Assembly (NCBI GenBank): GCA_023053575.1
Contig: JAKZAP010000001.1
Span: 30,460,533-30,524,532, forward strand
DNA from: Branchinecta lynchi
Lineage: Eukaryota; Arthropoda; Branchiopoda; Anostraca; Branchinectidae
Length of the DNA stretch: 64,000 nucleotides
Direction: 5' to 3'
Position 1 is the stretch's first letter. The number at the start of each line of letters is the position of its first letter. The notes under the pieces are model-generated. The model had not been told where the DNA came from. It did not search any database and saw only the letters and a program-made list of their open reading frames with translations. Shown here one piece after another: positions 12,210 through 22,219 of this stretch. The translations under genes were made by a program, and so were the position numbers.

Positions 12210-12545
12210 CTGGGTCCAACGTTGTCGTCGGTCCCTTTCGGCCTTTCTTTTGGGTAGGGCCGATTACCACTGTAATCGCCTCTAGATGTAGATTTTCTTC
12301 TCCCGGATGACGTTGATTAGGGCTTTGTAGATTTGGTACTCGGTCTTCTTCGGGAACATCGTTGTGGTGATTGTGCTGATGGAGCTGGGGATTTTGAGCT
12401 CGTTGCATATGACCTTGAGTTGCGACGTCATCGGGCTGGTACTTTTGCACATGAACAGGATGTGTTGCAGGGTTTCTTCCTCCGCACCGCAGTTTCTGCA
12501 TTGTGGGGATGAGCTGAGTTTCCACTCAAACAGCGTTTTGTTGAG
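12210..12545 (-). pseudogene. LINE reverse-transcriptase C-terminal fragment
   Basis: The minus strand encodes LFEWKLSSSPQCRNCGAEEE followed by TLQHILFMC. This is the C-x2-C-x7-8-H-x4-C knuckle typical of the C-terminal region of non-LTR retrotransposon ORF2 proteins. The surrounding open frame is short and there is no upstream polymerase core. It lies between two plus-strand pieces of the older LINE, so it is probably a 5'-truncated insertion into that copy. Confidence 0.55.
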
Positions 12546-13108
12546 GTTATCCATTATTCAGTTATCCGACCAAATTTTGAATACGGAGGCCCTCTTTGGC
12601 ATTTCGTCCTTACGGTCAAACAGACCGCCCGACTTGAGAAGATTCAAAAAAGGACCACTAATAATAGTGTCAAAATGGCCGAGAGGTCCTATGAAAGAGG
12701 TACTACGTAAATTCAAAATCGCCGCCTTGAACCGAAACTCTGCATGGAGTTTGGTGTCAAATCTCGGAATCACCCAATCCACAAAAATATTTTCCCTTCC
12801 AAAAGCAGACGAAAAGGCTCCCTCGCAAGGTAGCTACTACGGTTAAAAAGTTACAACTACCCACCAGAGGTTTGCAAAGAGTTTTGTCCCTTCATTTCTA
12901 AAGTTGTATAACGAAGCGTAAGTGAGCTGCTAGTTAAAACTTATAACGTTATTTATGACTGCTGTAGCCCTATATACGTAGGTCTTTTATGATTTATGTG
13001 TGTGCTCAAAGTTGTACCTATGAGTATATCAAACAAATTTGGCATAAGCCATGACAAGTTTTTGGTCCATGAAAAGATTTATCTATCTATCTATCCAAAT
13101 TAGGTTAC

Positions 13109-13438
13109 CTTTTTGGAGGAGGCTCAGATCCTGACTCCTGCTCAGCTGTCTCAACTCCTAGCCTGTGTAACTCTTCCAAATCTTCTTGGACCTTCCGCTC
13201 TTGTGCTGCTCCCTCATCTTCAGCAATCTTGTCCAGAATTTCTTGAATCTGGGTAGGAACCAAATCAGGTTCAGGATTGACTGGGAGCTTCCGGATTCTC
13301 TGATTTTTTTCTTCATCTTCCTTTTTCTTCTCTACTGTGTGGAGAGTTTTTTCCTTTCTTGATCCGGATGGAGCAACGAAGGAGGAACCAATATGTATGA
13401 TTCCTGAAATCTGTTCTCTTTCCTTCCCTGACATCTCT
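13109..13438 (-). CDS. Exon of unidentified gene, spliced to exon 7077-6615
   Basis: On the minus strand an acceptor (TTTTCAG) is followed by AG and then an ATG at 13434. The open frame runs 108 codons and reaches a donor (AAAAAG|GTAACC) after base 13109, leaving two bases of a codon. The peptide is charged and coiled-coil-like (KKKEDEEKNQRIRKLPVN, then QIQEILDKIAEDEG) and ends Pro/Lys-rich. Its end phase matches the start phase of the exon at 7077-6615. The ATG at 13434 could be the initiator, with a 5' untranslated exon upstream. Alternatively the exon could be internal: its 2-base start also fits the end phase of the lunapark exon at 30961-30752, which would happen by chance one time in three. 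No homologue is recognised. Confidence 0.5.
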
Positions 13439-13984
13439 GAAAATTAAAGTCTCAATTAATGTTCAATGTTCATACTCAAAGGCCTTTGAATACTGGAGTT
13501 ATTATTTCACCATACAAAGGGTTTTTAATTTGTCTCTACAAAAATTAGAAAAACCTTAGCTGTATTATCAGTAATACCAAGAAGAAATAATCTGACAGAA
13601 CCTCCGTCTCCCTGTCTCTGTCAACTATTTACCCATACCCTGTCCGCTACGAACGAGAAGAGGTTAACTAGCTTCGCAACACATCCCATTTCGTTATCTC
13701 TACAAATAGCTAAATCCCTGTTAAGTTGCTGGTGAGGAAAGGTAGCAGTCAAAGCTGATTGGTTCTATGGACACACTACAGAGCGGGTCAGAGCGCGGAG
13801 TACGCCTCCTTCACTACTTCTTGTGCGATAAGCAACAACGAAGACGGAAAAGGAGTAAACGGGTATCAACATCAGCCCAAAGCTAGAGTAAATACCTCTA
13901 GGTCCGCTCAGTTTTGTCGGGTTTTCATAGTCGCTGCATGCGACTTAAGACAGAATCCCTATCTGATCATTTGTTTTTGGTAAT

Positions 13985-14430
13985 ACTGAGCTCAAACAAA
14001 TACTATTTTTAAGCACACATTGCCAATATTACGTTGAGCAAGATCACTTTGACATGGTGCAGAATCCTATATTCAGCTAGCATAGACAATCAATAAATCA
14101 CATTCAGATTCTGAACCATTGCTCACTAAAGTATGTATGATTCTCCTACCCTGCTCCTACCTTATAGCTTCAGTCTGAGGTCAAAAGTACCCTATGCCTA
14201 GTTGCCTACTTCTCTCCTATAACAGCTCGAGGAATTGTTGATTATTTGAGTACACATTACCAAAAATGTATAATACTGAGAAAGATCAGTCTGACAAAAT
14301 TAGCCTAAGTTGGGATAGACAGTCAATAAATCACATTTGAATTCTGAACCTTTGATCACTAGAGTATATATGATTCTCCCACCTTGGGCTTATAGCTTTA
14401 GTTTGAGATCAAAGACAAAATCCCCTCTAG
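13985..14430. repeat. Diverged tandem duplication of about 240 bp
   Basis: Two blocks (about 14010-14200 and 14265-14430) share AATAAATCACATT, ATTCTGAACC, TATGATTCTCC, ACC and CTTATAGCTT in the same order. They differ at many positions, so the duplication is old. No genes. Confidence 0.55.
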
Positions 14431-15509
14431 GCTATACGTTTCCCCTCTGAATATTAATTATTTTTTGAAAGGTTCAGGTTCAGACAAGTGGTTCAGACAA
14501 GTGGTTGTGTTGTGTAAGAGGAACAACTGTCTTTTGACAAGGTATTTTTTGACAAGTTCATTTCCCAGCTTGAGCCTGAAGAGGACCCTTGCCAAGAACA
14601 GCCAAGAAGGGCAAGGGTCCAGCAAACAAAAATTTTAGGTGCTTTGGACCGAGACTAAGCATACTTTAGTGAAGGGAGAGTATAAAACCGAAACCTTGCT
14701 AATTCTTCGGACTTCAGCCTACAAACATCTGTGCCCTGACTACAAAACAAACAAGTTCAAAACCGGCAGTCCCGCATAGAAGCTAAAGCTATCAACTCCC
14801 ACAAAACGATGGGTTGCTTACAGTTTAAACGTCGTACTAAACACATATTTGCCTGCTGCGAGCCGTGCGTAAAAGATCAGAGGAAATAATGTTTGCAGAT
14901 TTTCGATTCTTACCAGGTCCGACAGATCAAACTACCGCGGTTGTCGTGACCTCAACCATGGGGCGTAGCGAAAACCAGCTTCCCATCACCTGAAAGGTTT
15001 CCGACAATTCCGACAGCTACAGCCAAAAAATATGATGCCTACTACGGGTTGTACCTATGCCGTTGCAAATGAATTGGCTGACATTCTTCACCCACATCTT
15101 CGGTCCCGAATTTCAGATTTTAATTTCTTGCACGAATCTGGTACGGCTATTGCGCTTGGGGCTTAATCACGTATCTAAATTTTTCAAAACAATCGGTGGG
15201 TCAACGATTATCCTTCAGCAGTGGCTAGAGTCCGCCAAGGTTTGATTTGAAGAACTTCCTATAGGCACTATAGTTGACATCTTTTAAGAAGGTATAGATC
15301 TGCTGCTAATTGTGTCTCGAACTCGGATCAAACCAGTAATACAAACACGTAGATTCGTTTCGGCAGTGGATTAGTGGAAAGCTATGCGGAAAGTTGAAAG
15401 TTCGGGTGAAAAAAAATTCAAATTCATATATTAAAAAAAATTTAAGCCTCAGTCCCTTATTAATAACAAGAGCTACGAGCTCATATGGCACTTGTTACGA
15501 GTAGGCACG
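14431..15509. other. Family A fragment (about 14560-14630), otherwise no gene recognised
   Basis: The stretch 14560-14630 holds CCCAGCTTGAGCCTGAAGAG followed by GACCCTTGCCAAGAA. The remainder is AT-rich. A weakly protein-like segment near 15050-15160 (plus strand, ADILHPHL) is broken by stops and cannot be assigned. Confidence 0.4.
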
Positions 15510-16200
15510 GCTCGGTTATGTCAATGATGTATCTAGTGTTTGCTAGGTGTCTTCCCACCAAGTTTCATCTCGATCCCTCCACTCATAGCGTTTCCCAAGA
15601 TTTCCGGTTGCCCCCTCTAGCTCCCCCAAAAAGTCACCGGATCCGGTCCGGATTTTAAGTGGGTCGTCTCAGGCATAAGGTCGTTCCAAATATCAAGTTT
15701 CATCGAGACCCGGTCACCCCGTTCAAAAGTTATAAATACCTCAAGATCCCGGATTCCCCCTCCCTCCACTCCCCCGACAGTGCCCGAATCGGCTCGGTCA
15801 TGTCAATGATGTATCTAGTGTTTGCTAGGTGTCTTCCCACCAAGTTTCATCTCGATCCCTCCACTCATAGCGTTTCCCAAGATTTCCGGTTGCCTCCTAC
15901 AGCTCCCCCCAAAAGTCACCGGATCCGGTCCGGATTTTAAGTGGGTCGTCTGGCATGAGGTCTTTCCAAATATCAAGTTTCATCGAGATCCGATCACCCG
16001 TTCAAAAGTTATAAATACCTCAAGATTCCGGATTCCCCCTCCCTCCACTCCCCCCACGGTGCTCGGATGGGGGAAGTGACTATTTCCAACTTAATCATTT
16101 GGGGTCCCTGATACGCCTGCCAAGTTTCATCGTCCTAGCTTATGTAGAAGTGCCCGAACTAGCAAAACCTGGACAGACCGACGGGCGGACAGAAATTGCG
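15510..16200. repeat. Family D complex repeat array with 282-bp duplication
   Basis: Two copies of about 282 bp are nearly identical (TCAATGATGTATCTAGTG at 15520 and 15802). Each unit is itself made of diverged sub-units with CAAGTTTCAT, a CC(G/T)GATC-rich section, CCGGATTCCCCCTCCCTCC and (C)-tracts. The array ends with TGCCCGAACTAGCAAAACC and GACAGACCGACGGGCGG. Related arrays occur at 22220-22440, 24180-25430, 26200-26360, 36640-37850 and 61900-62060. Confidence 0.65.
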
Positions 16201-16239
16201 ATCGCTATATGGCACTTGGCCGAAGGGCAAGTGCCATAA

Positions 16240-16590
16240 TAAAACCGATGTCGATCAAAATGCAGAAAAAAACATTTCTTGTCGTCGCACGAATCGTGCA
16301 GCAAAAACAGCAGACGTGTCAAAAATTAAATCTCAGCACTCTAGTTTTTTCCGTGCAGTGATTATTAAAAGTAATAGATACAGGCGAGTACTCCATAATA
16401 GAAACATGGAACGAGTGTATTAATGAAATAATATTTAAGTTTTCAGTACCTTATTAATAACAAAACCGAAGTCGATCACAATACAGAAAAAAACCTTCCC
16501 TGTCATCGCCCCAATCGTGCAGGAAAAATAGCGGCCGTGTCAAAAATCAAATCACAGGACTAGTTTTTTCTTTACAGTGGTATCTGAAAG
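16240..16590. repeat. Diverged direct duplication before the LINE
   Basis: A segment with AAAACCGATGTCGATCAAAA, AATCGTGCAGCAAAAA and GTGTCAAAAAT is repeated about 225 bp downstream as AAAACCGAAGTCGATCACAA, AATCGTGCAGGAAAAA and GTGTCAAAAAT. It lies just upstream of the LINE ORF1 and may be a repeated 5' untranslated unit of that element. That role is an inference. Confidence 0.45.
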
Positions 16591-16861
16591 TAATTTGCCC
16601 TAACAAGATGTTTATATCAGTGGTCGATACTATAAACCCACTAGTTTTCAATTGTGGAATTATGAGTTGAAATACAAACGAACCAGTACTGGAGGTGATC
16701 TAAAAGACTGTCGTGACGATCCTCCTGGGAACAGTTTTCAATGTGTTAGCACAAATTCGAGACGAACAGTTGAACATTTGATGAAAATTTGAGCTGAATT
16801 TTGCTAAACTGCTAGCGTCACCTAGCCCGTTTCATCTCACAGCAGAGCAGCGCCATCTATT

Positions 16862-18217
16862 ATGACAAATGAGTGTTGCCCTGTGTACTCGAAGAAGTTG
16901 ACCAGTAAGACAGGTGGCGTTGCCTGTACGAAGTGCAATAAATGGCTCCACTTTACCTGTGGAAAGACAAAATACTCGCCAGGACTAGAAAAGTCATATA
17001 TCTGCCCGGCATGCCGACCGAGGGACGTGACCTTAGTAGTGAACTCGCCCAAAGCTGGATCACTAACGAAAGCGATGGCAAGTCCAAAAGGTGTTAACGC
17101 AACGCCCAATGCCCAAGCCGCAACGAACTCGCCCAAAGCTGGATCACTAACGAAAGCGGTGGCAAGTCCAAAAGGTGTTAACGCAACGCCCAAGCCTACG
17201 GTCTCGGCAAGCAATTCTGTGAAAGTTTCTGAAGTTGATAACCTAGTGTTACCAAGCCCTGTCTCTGATGTAGCACCAGTGTCAGCGACGGTGACGACTA
17301 GAGTTACTGAACGTTCCAGCAACTGTGTTTCCGTGAGCCAGCCCTGCCTCTCTTGCAATACTTCCACCGAGGGCAGTCCAGCTTTCGAGTGCCATTTTTG
17401 CTGTAAGTGGCAACATGCCGCTTGCGCCGCAATAGACGCGGAGCTGGTGCTGGCAATGCTAAAGCCCTCTAGCCATGCTTTTCTATTTGCGTGTAATAAC
17501 TGCCGAAGTAAGGCGAGATCAGGAACTGACTTTATGGGACAAAACAGACGGACTAACTGTGGTACGGCCAATGACGCAGTGCATACCGATTCCCCAGATA
17601 CTATCCCATCAGGAAGTGTCGATTCCGAATCAGGCGAGGTCATTGAAAACGAAGCGGTCCGAAAAGGTAAATTTGTCTGCAAGTACTACTTGCGCGGCAA
17701 ATGCACAAGGAGCGAGTGCACTTACCTGCATATTTGTGCCGACTATTTTAATAGACAATGTAGTGACGAGGCATGCATCCTACCTCACAGATCGTTGTGT
17801 CGCAAATACGCCTGTGGCCTCTGTTTTAACTCAAGCTGCTCCAACCTCCATCTGCCTTTCCGTGTTAGGCTCACTAAGTCTCGAAACAAGGACAGGACGT
17901 TCCGTCGAGCAACCCCAGGAAAGACCCGGAATCAACAGCCAAAAAACGGGTCACTCCTTCGAGCAGTAACTCGGGGAAGACCTCCAATCCCGCTTATGCA
18001 TCTGAAAATTCGGAGGCCTCCCCCTCCTCCCTTGAGCGTAGCCACCCCAGCTCCATCCCAGCGAGCCTGGTTACCTCACCCCCCCATGAGTTGGACTGGA
18101 ACCTCTGTTCGCAACCAGCACCAGCTTGCAGCAATCCCACCACCCCCCTACGCAGTTTACCAACACCCACCACCTCCCAACACCCGATACCGATTACGAA
18201 CAGGTTCCTACCCCTGA
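16862..18217 (+). CDS. LINE ORF1 protein with PHD and CCCH-type fingers
   Basis: ORF1 of a CR1-like LINE, 451 aa. ORF1 proteins of this kind bind the element RNA and act as chaperones in the ribonucleoprotein; that is family knowledge. Seen here: a PHD-like Cys/His cluster at residues about 5-53 (VACTKCNKWLHFTC), a tandem 28-residue duplication around residues 58-115, a second PHD-like cluster at about 158-215 (CHFCCKWQHAAC), then three consecutive CCCH-like units at about 269-330 (CKYYLRGKCTRSECTYLH and two more). The tail is Pro-rich and basic. The frame overlaps ORF2 by about 90 bases in another frame. The tandem CCCH fingers are less usual than the PHD part and may supply RNA binding. The antisense open frame over the same bases is a shadow. 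Confidence 0.85.
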   Translation: MTNECCPVYSKKLTSKTGGVACTKCNKWLHFTCGKTKYSPGLEKSYICPACRPRDVTLVVNSPKAGSLTKAMASPKGVNATPNAQAATNSPKAGSLTKAVASPKGVNATPKPTVSASNSVKVSEVDNLVLPSPVSDVAPVSATVTTRVTERSSNCVSVSQPCLSCNTSTEGSPAFECHFCCKWQHAACAAIDAELVLAMLKPSSHAFLFACNNCRSKARSGTDFMGQNRRTNCGTANDAVHTDSPDTIPSGSVDSESGEVIENEAVRKGKFVCKYYLRGKCTRSECTYLHICADYFNRQCSDEACILPHRSLCRKYACGLCFNSSCSNLHLPFRVRLTKSRNKDRTFRRATPGKTRNQQPKNGSLLRAVTRGRPPIPLMHLKIRRPPPPPLSVATPAPSQRAWLPHPPMSWTGTSVRNQHQLAAIPPPPYAVYQHPPPPNTRYRLRTGSYP

Positions 18218-20696
18218 TGCTACAGCCGTCCCATGTAGGCAACTTCTAAACCGCGAGGTAAAGAGAAAGTGTTCCTCAAACCCATTTCCGAAAGTTCTCC
18301 TCTCAAATGTGAGATCTCTCGCAAATAAACTTGAAGAACTTGATCTAACACTGAGGAAACACTCAGTTGATGTTGCATGCCTGTCTGAGACTTGGTCCGC
18401 GACTGAGTCTCTAGTCGACGTTTCGGGTTATGATGTGTACATGTTACCAAGACTTGACAAAGATGGAAACCCTGTGAGTCATGGAGGTGAGGTTGGTCTG
18501 CTCTGCCGTTCATCAATCCCCAACCGCCAACTGAACACTAAAGTTCCTCGGAATCCTGAGTTTGAGATTCTGTGGGTATGGACCAGACCAAAGTACCTAC
18601 CGAAGGAGGTATCTTCAATGGTGTTTGGTGTATTGTACTATCCGCCCAGGGGTCCATTCCGGAAAGACCTAGTGACGTATTTGCAGCTATGTGTCGACTC
18701 GATACGTTCCCAGTATCCCTACGCTGCAATAACAGTTCTTGGTGACTTTAACGATCTCAGACCGTCGTGGATAGCGGATACATTATCGCTCTGTCAAATC
18801 GTGAAAGTGAAAACACGTGACAGCAGAACGTTAGACCTAATATTTACGAACATCTCAGACTTTTACGATGCCCCATACAGTGTCCCCCCCATCGGTCTCA
18901 GTGATCACTTAACCATTATTTGGGAACCGAGTGAAAAAGCACCAGTTAGAGAGAAACGAACGGTTGTCTACCGGCCATTTACTCCCAACCAGGTAACTGT
19001 GTACAAAGAGTGGTTGAAAAACAAAAACTGGTGTAACGTCCTTTGCCTTACTGACGGCAACTCCATGACCTCGTCTCTGACCGAAGAGCTCTATGATAAA
19101 TACAGAGAAGTGTTTCCTGAAAAGAGGAAAGTGATTAAGCCCCAAAGCAAGCCATGGGTGACAAAGGAGATGGAACAACTCATGGTGGAACGTGATTGTT
19201 TTTATGCTTGGGGTATGCTAGACGAAGCAAAACGGCTTCGGAATAGAATAGTGACCTTGACTCGCAAAGCGCGGAAAGAGTATGGTATTTTTACTGTCGC
19301 CAAGCTTGCTAACTCGGACCCTCGCACGTTCCATAAGAAAGTGCAAGAAATAATGGGTAGACAGCAAAAACCTGTGGTTGTTTATGATCAAGCTGGGGAG
19401 CCTGTAAGTGCTGACCTTATTAATGACCATTTTGTTGCCATTTGTAGAGTCCATCCTCCCCTTAGTGTGATGCCCGATCTGCCCTCAGTGTCTGAAATAC
19501 CCATTCTCGAGATCGGTGCAGTCGAAAAGAAAATCCGTAACCTTGATCCTCGGAAAGCATCCTACCCGAGTGAGATTCCTACTGAGCTTATCGTGGAATG
19601 TGCGAGTGAGCTTAGCCCTGTTTTAACCGCTTGTTTCAATCAGTGTTTTATTGATGGCGTTTTTCCGGAATGTTTTAAGAGCGCTTATGTTACGCCCATA
19701 CCTAAAGGGAAAAAACCGCAATCTGTAAATGACCTTCGACCGATTTCAAAAACGCCTATTTTGTCGAAGGTTTTAGAAAGTTTTATTTTTGAGTTATTGT
19801 GGGAGGATATTGAGCCTAACATTGACCCTCGCCAATTCGGTTTTCGTCCAGACCATAGTACTACACACTATCTGATCCGATTACTTGATGAAGTGCATAA
19901 GTATCTCGAAGTCGATGATGCTTATGCCGAAATTATACTAAGCGACATAGTCAAGGCCTTTGACAGTCTTGACCACGAAATCACCTTACAAGAAGCTAGA
20001 ACTATGGGCGCTCGACAATTTTTAATCCGGATGATAGCTAGCTTCTTAACGGGTCGGCAACAGTGCGTTATGTTGGATAAGGATCGGGTTTCGTCCTTTC
20101 TCCAAATTTTTTGCGGCGCGCCTCAGGGGACGAAGCTTGGACCAATTCTTTTTCTTATAGTTTTTAATCGAGTTTTAAAAAGTCTGTTGAATCGCTATAA
20201 GTTCGCTGACGACCTGTCCAGTCTCGCGCTACGAATTTTATCGTCACAGTCGACCCAGCCTCCACTCTCACAGATATTTTCTACACTGACGCGTGACCTT
20301 GATGATGTTAAGTTAACAGTAAGCCTACCTAAAAGTGTTGTAATGAGAGTGTCGTTTTTAAAGCGTGAATTGCCACCTGTTGAAGATATCGGCCTCACTG
20401 TTCAGGACAAGGTTAAAATCCTTGGCGTTACAGTTGAGAGCGACCTGAAATGGCAATCCCACGTCATGGCCATAGTTCAGAAATGCGCTCTGTTATTACT
20501 GTCGTTTGCCGCGTTACGTCGATTCGCGATTCCTCCCAAGCAACTGAGGTCTATTTTCTGCACTTACATTAGGCCAAATGCGGAATACGCTTGTCCGGTG
20601 TGGCACCCTGGCCTCACCTCGACTCTGAGTGATAAGCTCGAGGGTATCCAAAAGCGAGCGTGCAAAATCATTTTAGGGGCCCAGTATGTTTCATAA
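18126..20696 (+). CDS. LINE ORF2: endonuclease and reverse transcriptase, 3' interrupted
   Basis: ORF2 of the CR1-like LINE, 856 aa before the interruption. It nicks target DNA and primes reverse transcription of the element RNA (family knowledge). The endonuclease domain covers residues about 55-265 (LLSNVRSLANKLEEL, ACLSETW, VLGDFN, GLSDHLTIIW). The polymerase covers about 480-720, with the first catalytic Asp in SDIVKAFDSLDH, the GAPQGTKLGP motif and FADD in place of the commoner YADD. A C-terminal block EYACPVWHPG followed by IQKRACKIIL ends at a stop at 20696. That stop comes from a small frame disruption close to the MITE at 20711; the rest of the C-terminus is at 21266-21519. The start at 18126 overlaps ORF1; the true start could be slightly downstream. 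No RNase H domain is seen. Confidence 0.9.
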   Translation: MQQSHHPPTQFTNTHHLPTPDTDYEQVPTPDATAVPCRQLLNREVKRKCSSNPFPKVLLSNVRSLANKLEELDLTLRKHSVDVACLSETWSATESLVDVSGYDVYMLPRLDKDGNPVSHGGEVGLLCRSSIPNRQLNTKVPRNPEFEILWVWTRPKYLPKEVSSMVFGVLYYPPRGPFRKDLVTYLQLCVDSIRSQYPYAAITVLGDFNDLRPSWIADTLSLCQIVKVKTRDSRTLDLIFTNISDFYDAPYSVPPIGLSDHLTIIWEPSEKAPVREKRTVVYRPFTPNQVTVYKEWLKNKNWCNVLCLTDGNSMTSSLTEELYDKYREVFPEKRKVIKPQSKPWVTKEMEQLMVERDCFYAWGMLDEAKRLRNRIVTLTRKARKEYGIFTVAKLANSDPRTFHKKVQEIMGRQQKPVVVYDQAGEPVSADLINDHFVAICRVHPPLSVMPDLPSVSEIPILEIGAVEKKIRNLDPRKASYPSEIPTELIVECASELSPVLTACFNQCFIDGVFPECFKSAYVTPIPKGKKPQSVNDLRPISKTPILSKVLESFIFELLWEDIEPNIDPRQFGFRPDHSTTHYLIRLLDEVHKYLEVDDAYAEIILSDIVKAFDSLDHEITLQEARTMGARQFLIRMIASFLTGRQQCVMLDKDRVSSFLQIFCGAPQGTKLGPILFLIVFNRVLKSLLNRYKFADDLSSLALRILSSQSTQPPLSQIFSTLTRDLDDVKLTVSLPKSVVMRVSFLKRELPPVEDIGLTVQDKVKILGVTVESDLKWQSHVMAIVQKCALLLLSFAALRRFAIPPKQLRSIFCTYIRPNAEYACPVWHPGLTSTLSDKLEGIQKRACKIILGAQYVS

Positions 20697-20710
20697 AGAA
20701 GATAGTCTTA

Positions 20711-21265
20711 AGCATTGTCCTAATTGGTGTAATAAGGTGAATAGCGCTATACGCGATGTCTACGTCTTAACACACACGCCTGTTCAAATACAACCCAAGA
20801 GGTTCTTATCAATGCGGCTTCCGGTGTTGCCAAGGTAATACAATTTTTCGAGCTCTAAAAATATCCGAAAAGGTTCTTGGTACTACTTGAAGTACACGAG
20901 TACAATATAACGCAAATTATACTGTAAAAAAGCTATTAAAATAACGGATGGACAGCATTGGTCCTCGAACTGACGAAAAGCCGTCGTAATAGAACAAAAA
21001 CGTGTTTTTGTTAAGAAAAGTTGTTTCTTTAGCTTCCAACAAAGTAGAACTGTTGTGCTTTCCTTGGCAACCCTGACGACGCTGCGCCTCTCCTCGGCCC
21101 GCTGGCGAACCAACCAAGCGATCTGATTGGCCCTGCATAAGCCAGAATAGAACGCTAGTCTATTCTCGTTATTCACCTTATTACAGCGCGCTCCGAGGAA
21201 AAGAGGAATCTGTAATAAGTCTTATACGCGGTAATACGCCTTATTACACCAATTAGGACAATGCT
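20711..21265. mobile_element. PIF/Harbinger-type MITE inside LINE ORF2 (555 bp)
   Basis: The ends are AGCATTGTCCTAATTGGTGT and its exact reverse complement, with arms of about 27 bp reaching AATAAGG. The duplicated target is TTA (20708-20710 and 21266-21268). Removing the element and one TTA restores the LINE reading frame through SLSVLCLPTLKERRHAL, which confirms the insertion point. TTA duplications are characteristic of PIF/Harbinger. A second inward-facing piece of the terminus (TTATTCACCTTATTACAGCG near 21167) gives extra internal pairing. No transposase is encoded. Confidence 0.85.
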
Positions 21266-21519
21266 TTAGTGTATTATGTCTACCGACCCTTAAAGAAAGA
21301 AGACATGCCCTGACGATGAAATTTGGGTTCAAATGTCTGTCGTCTGAAACTCACAGAGATATTTTGCCTGAATATGTGTCAGATTTACGACCGAAGTCCT
21401 GTACTAGGCAGTTTACACGGTCAATCGGTCTTCAAAAGCTAAGCCTGCCACCTGTAAATTCGACTGACCGGTACTTGTCTTCATTTGTACCTTATTTTGT
21501 ACGTAACTTTAATTCCTGA
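21266..21519 (+). pseudogene. LINE ORF2 C-terminal remainder
   Basis: This is the continuation of ORF2 after the MITE. It reads SVLCLPTLKERRHALTMKFG and ends VPYFVRNFNS before a stop. It corresponds to the conserved tail of CR1-type ORF2 proteins (LPSL-x-x-RR-x-x-L near its start, FVPYFVRNFN near its end); the 29410-30039 copy ends similarly. Because it is cut off from the polymerase part by the MITE and a shifted frame, it is not expected to be translated. Confidence 0.75.
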
Positions 21520-21639
21520 GGCTGTTTTTTTTTTTTAAGTGTGTTGAAAATAAGTATATTAACATGTAATTGACTATCCGAAGCTAGCGTGTTTCTTATG
21601 CTATTATGGAGAATAAAGGAATTATTATTATTATTATAG

Positions 21640-21810
21640 TCGGTAGAAGCTTCAGTTATTTATTACAGGTTTGTTTCCTTCCCCGACGTTGACCCAGAAG
21701 ATTGACAGCCTGACGAGGACCCTTGCTAAGAGGGGCCGAAATATCGCTGATGACGTAGCTGACGTATACGTTGTTAACATTGTTTGAATATACAAAAAAT
21801 ATCGTAAATG
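21640..21810. repeat. Family A repeat copy
   Basis: It contains TACAGGTTTGTTTCCTTCCC, TTGACAGCCTGACGAGGACC, GGGCCGAAATATCGCTGATG and GTTAACATTGTTTGAATA, in the order seen in the palindromic copies at 31.0-31.3 kb. It follows directly after the LINE tail. Confidence 0.65.
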
Positions 21811-22219
21811 TAGAAGGCGCGACTTGGTGGTACAGTCTGCAGAATTGTGATACAAAAGACAACTGGTTCAAACGGTCGAGCAGGAATTCTTTATTTCTAG
21901 AATTCTAGCTTAGGACTTAAGTGGGTTTCTGTGGTAGGTGAAAACGTAAACTAGAAAGTGGTTCCCAGAATAGTTGTTTTTATGTTTTTTCGAACAAACC
22001 CCACTTAAAATCTAACAAGACCTCATATGACACCTGTTACGTGTAGGTGATGCAAGAAAGTACATGAAAGCGTCACATACCTCCTTCAACCCCCTAGGTT
22101 CGAACTTAGAAGTAGGATATCTAGTTTCACTCGAGTCTGAGCACATCTGGCATCGCCTTGGATCATCTAGGGGAAACAAAATTTTTACTTTCCAAGTTTA
22201 GATCCCCTAGTTTGATACC

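Larger units (their letters stand above)
8415..12800 (+). pseudogene. Old CR1-like LINE copy, broken into pieces
   Basis: Four plus-strand fragments occur in the order expected of one LINE ORF2. The region 8415-8700 encodes a linker-like stretch (DYYNEQVRKISDVEYKSKN). The region 9960-10360 encodes a continuation with ITPINIPIQLIKAF. The region 11480-12190 keeps a reverse-transcriptase block (AIDFEKAFDLID). The region 12545-12800 encodes the C-terminal block (EYGGPLWHFVLT, LEKIQKRT). Stops and frameshifts interrupt all four. The gaps are filled by unrelated repeats (9180-9840, 10370-10830, 12210-12545). The same protein segments recur in better-preserved form at 22470-24060. A single ancient insertion later broken up is an inference from order and strand. 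Confidence 0.6.
16800..21640 (+). mobile_element. CR1-like non-LTR retrotransposon, almost full length
   Basis: Two overlapping open frames (ORF1 16862-18217, ORF2 from 18126) are followed by a 3' end that finishes in an (ATT)n tail just before 21640. PHD-type fingers in ORF1, an apurinic-like endonuclease plus reverse transcriptase in ORF2, no RNase H and a microsatellite 3' tail are the hallmarks of the CR1 group. The copy is interrupted once, near the end of ORF2, by a 555-bp MITE (20711-21265). The 5' boundary is uncertain, since the duplicated region at 16240-16590 may belong to it. Confidence 0.8.

Noticed and set aside
16837..17682. 281-codon minus-strand open frame
   Set aside because: It is antisense to the LINE ORF1, whose finger motifs clearly identify the coding strand.
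22090..22120. GGTTCGAAC as a possible tRNA B box
   Set aside because: No matching A box or cloverleaf could be drawn around it.
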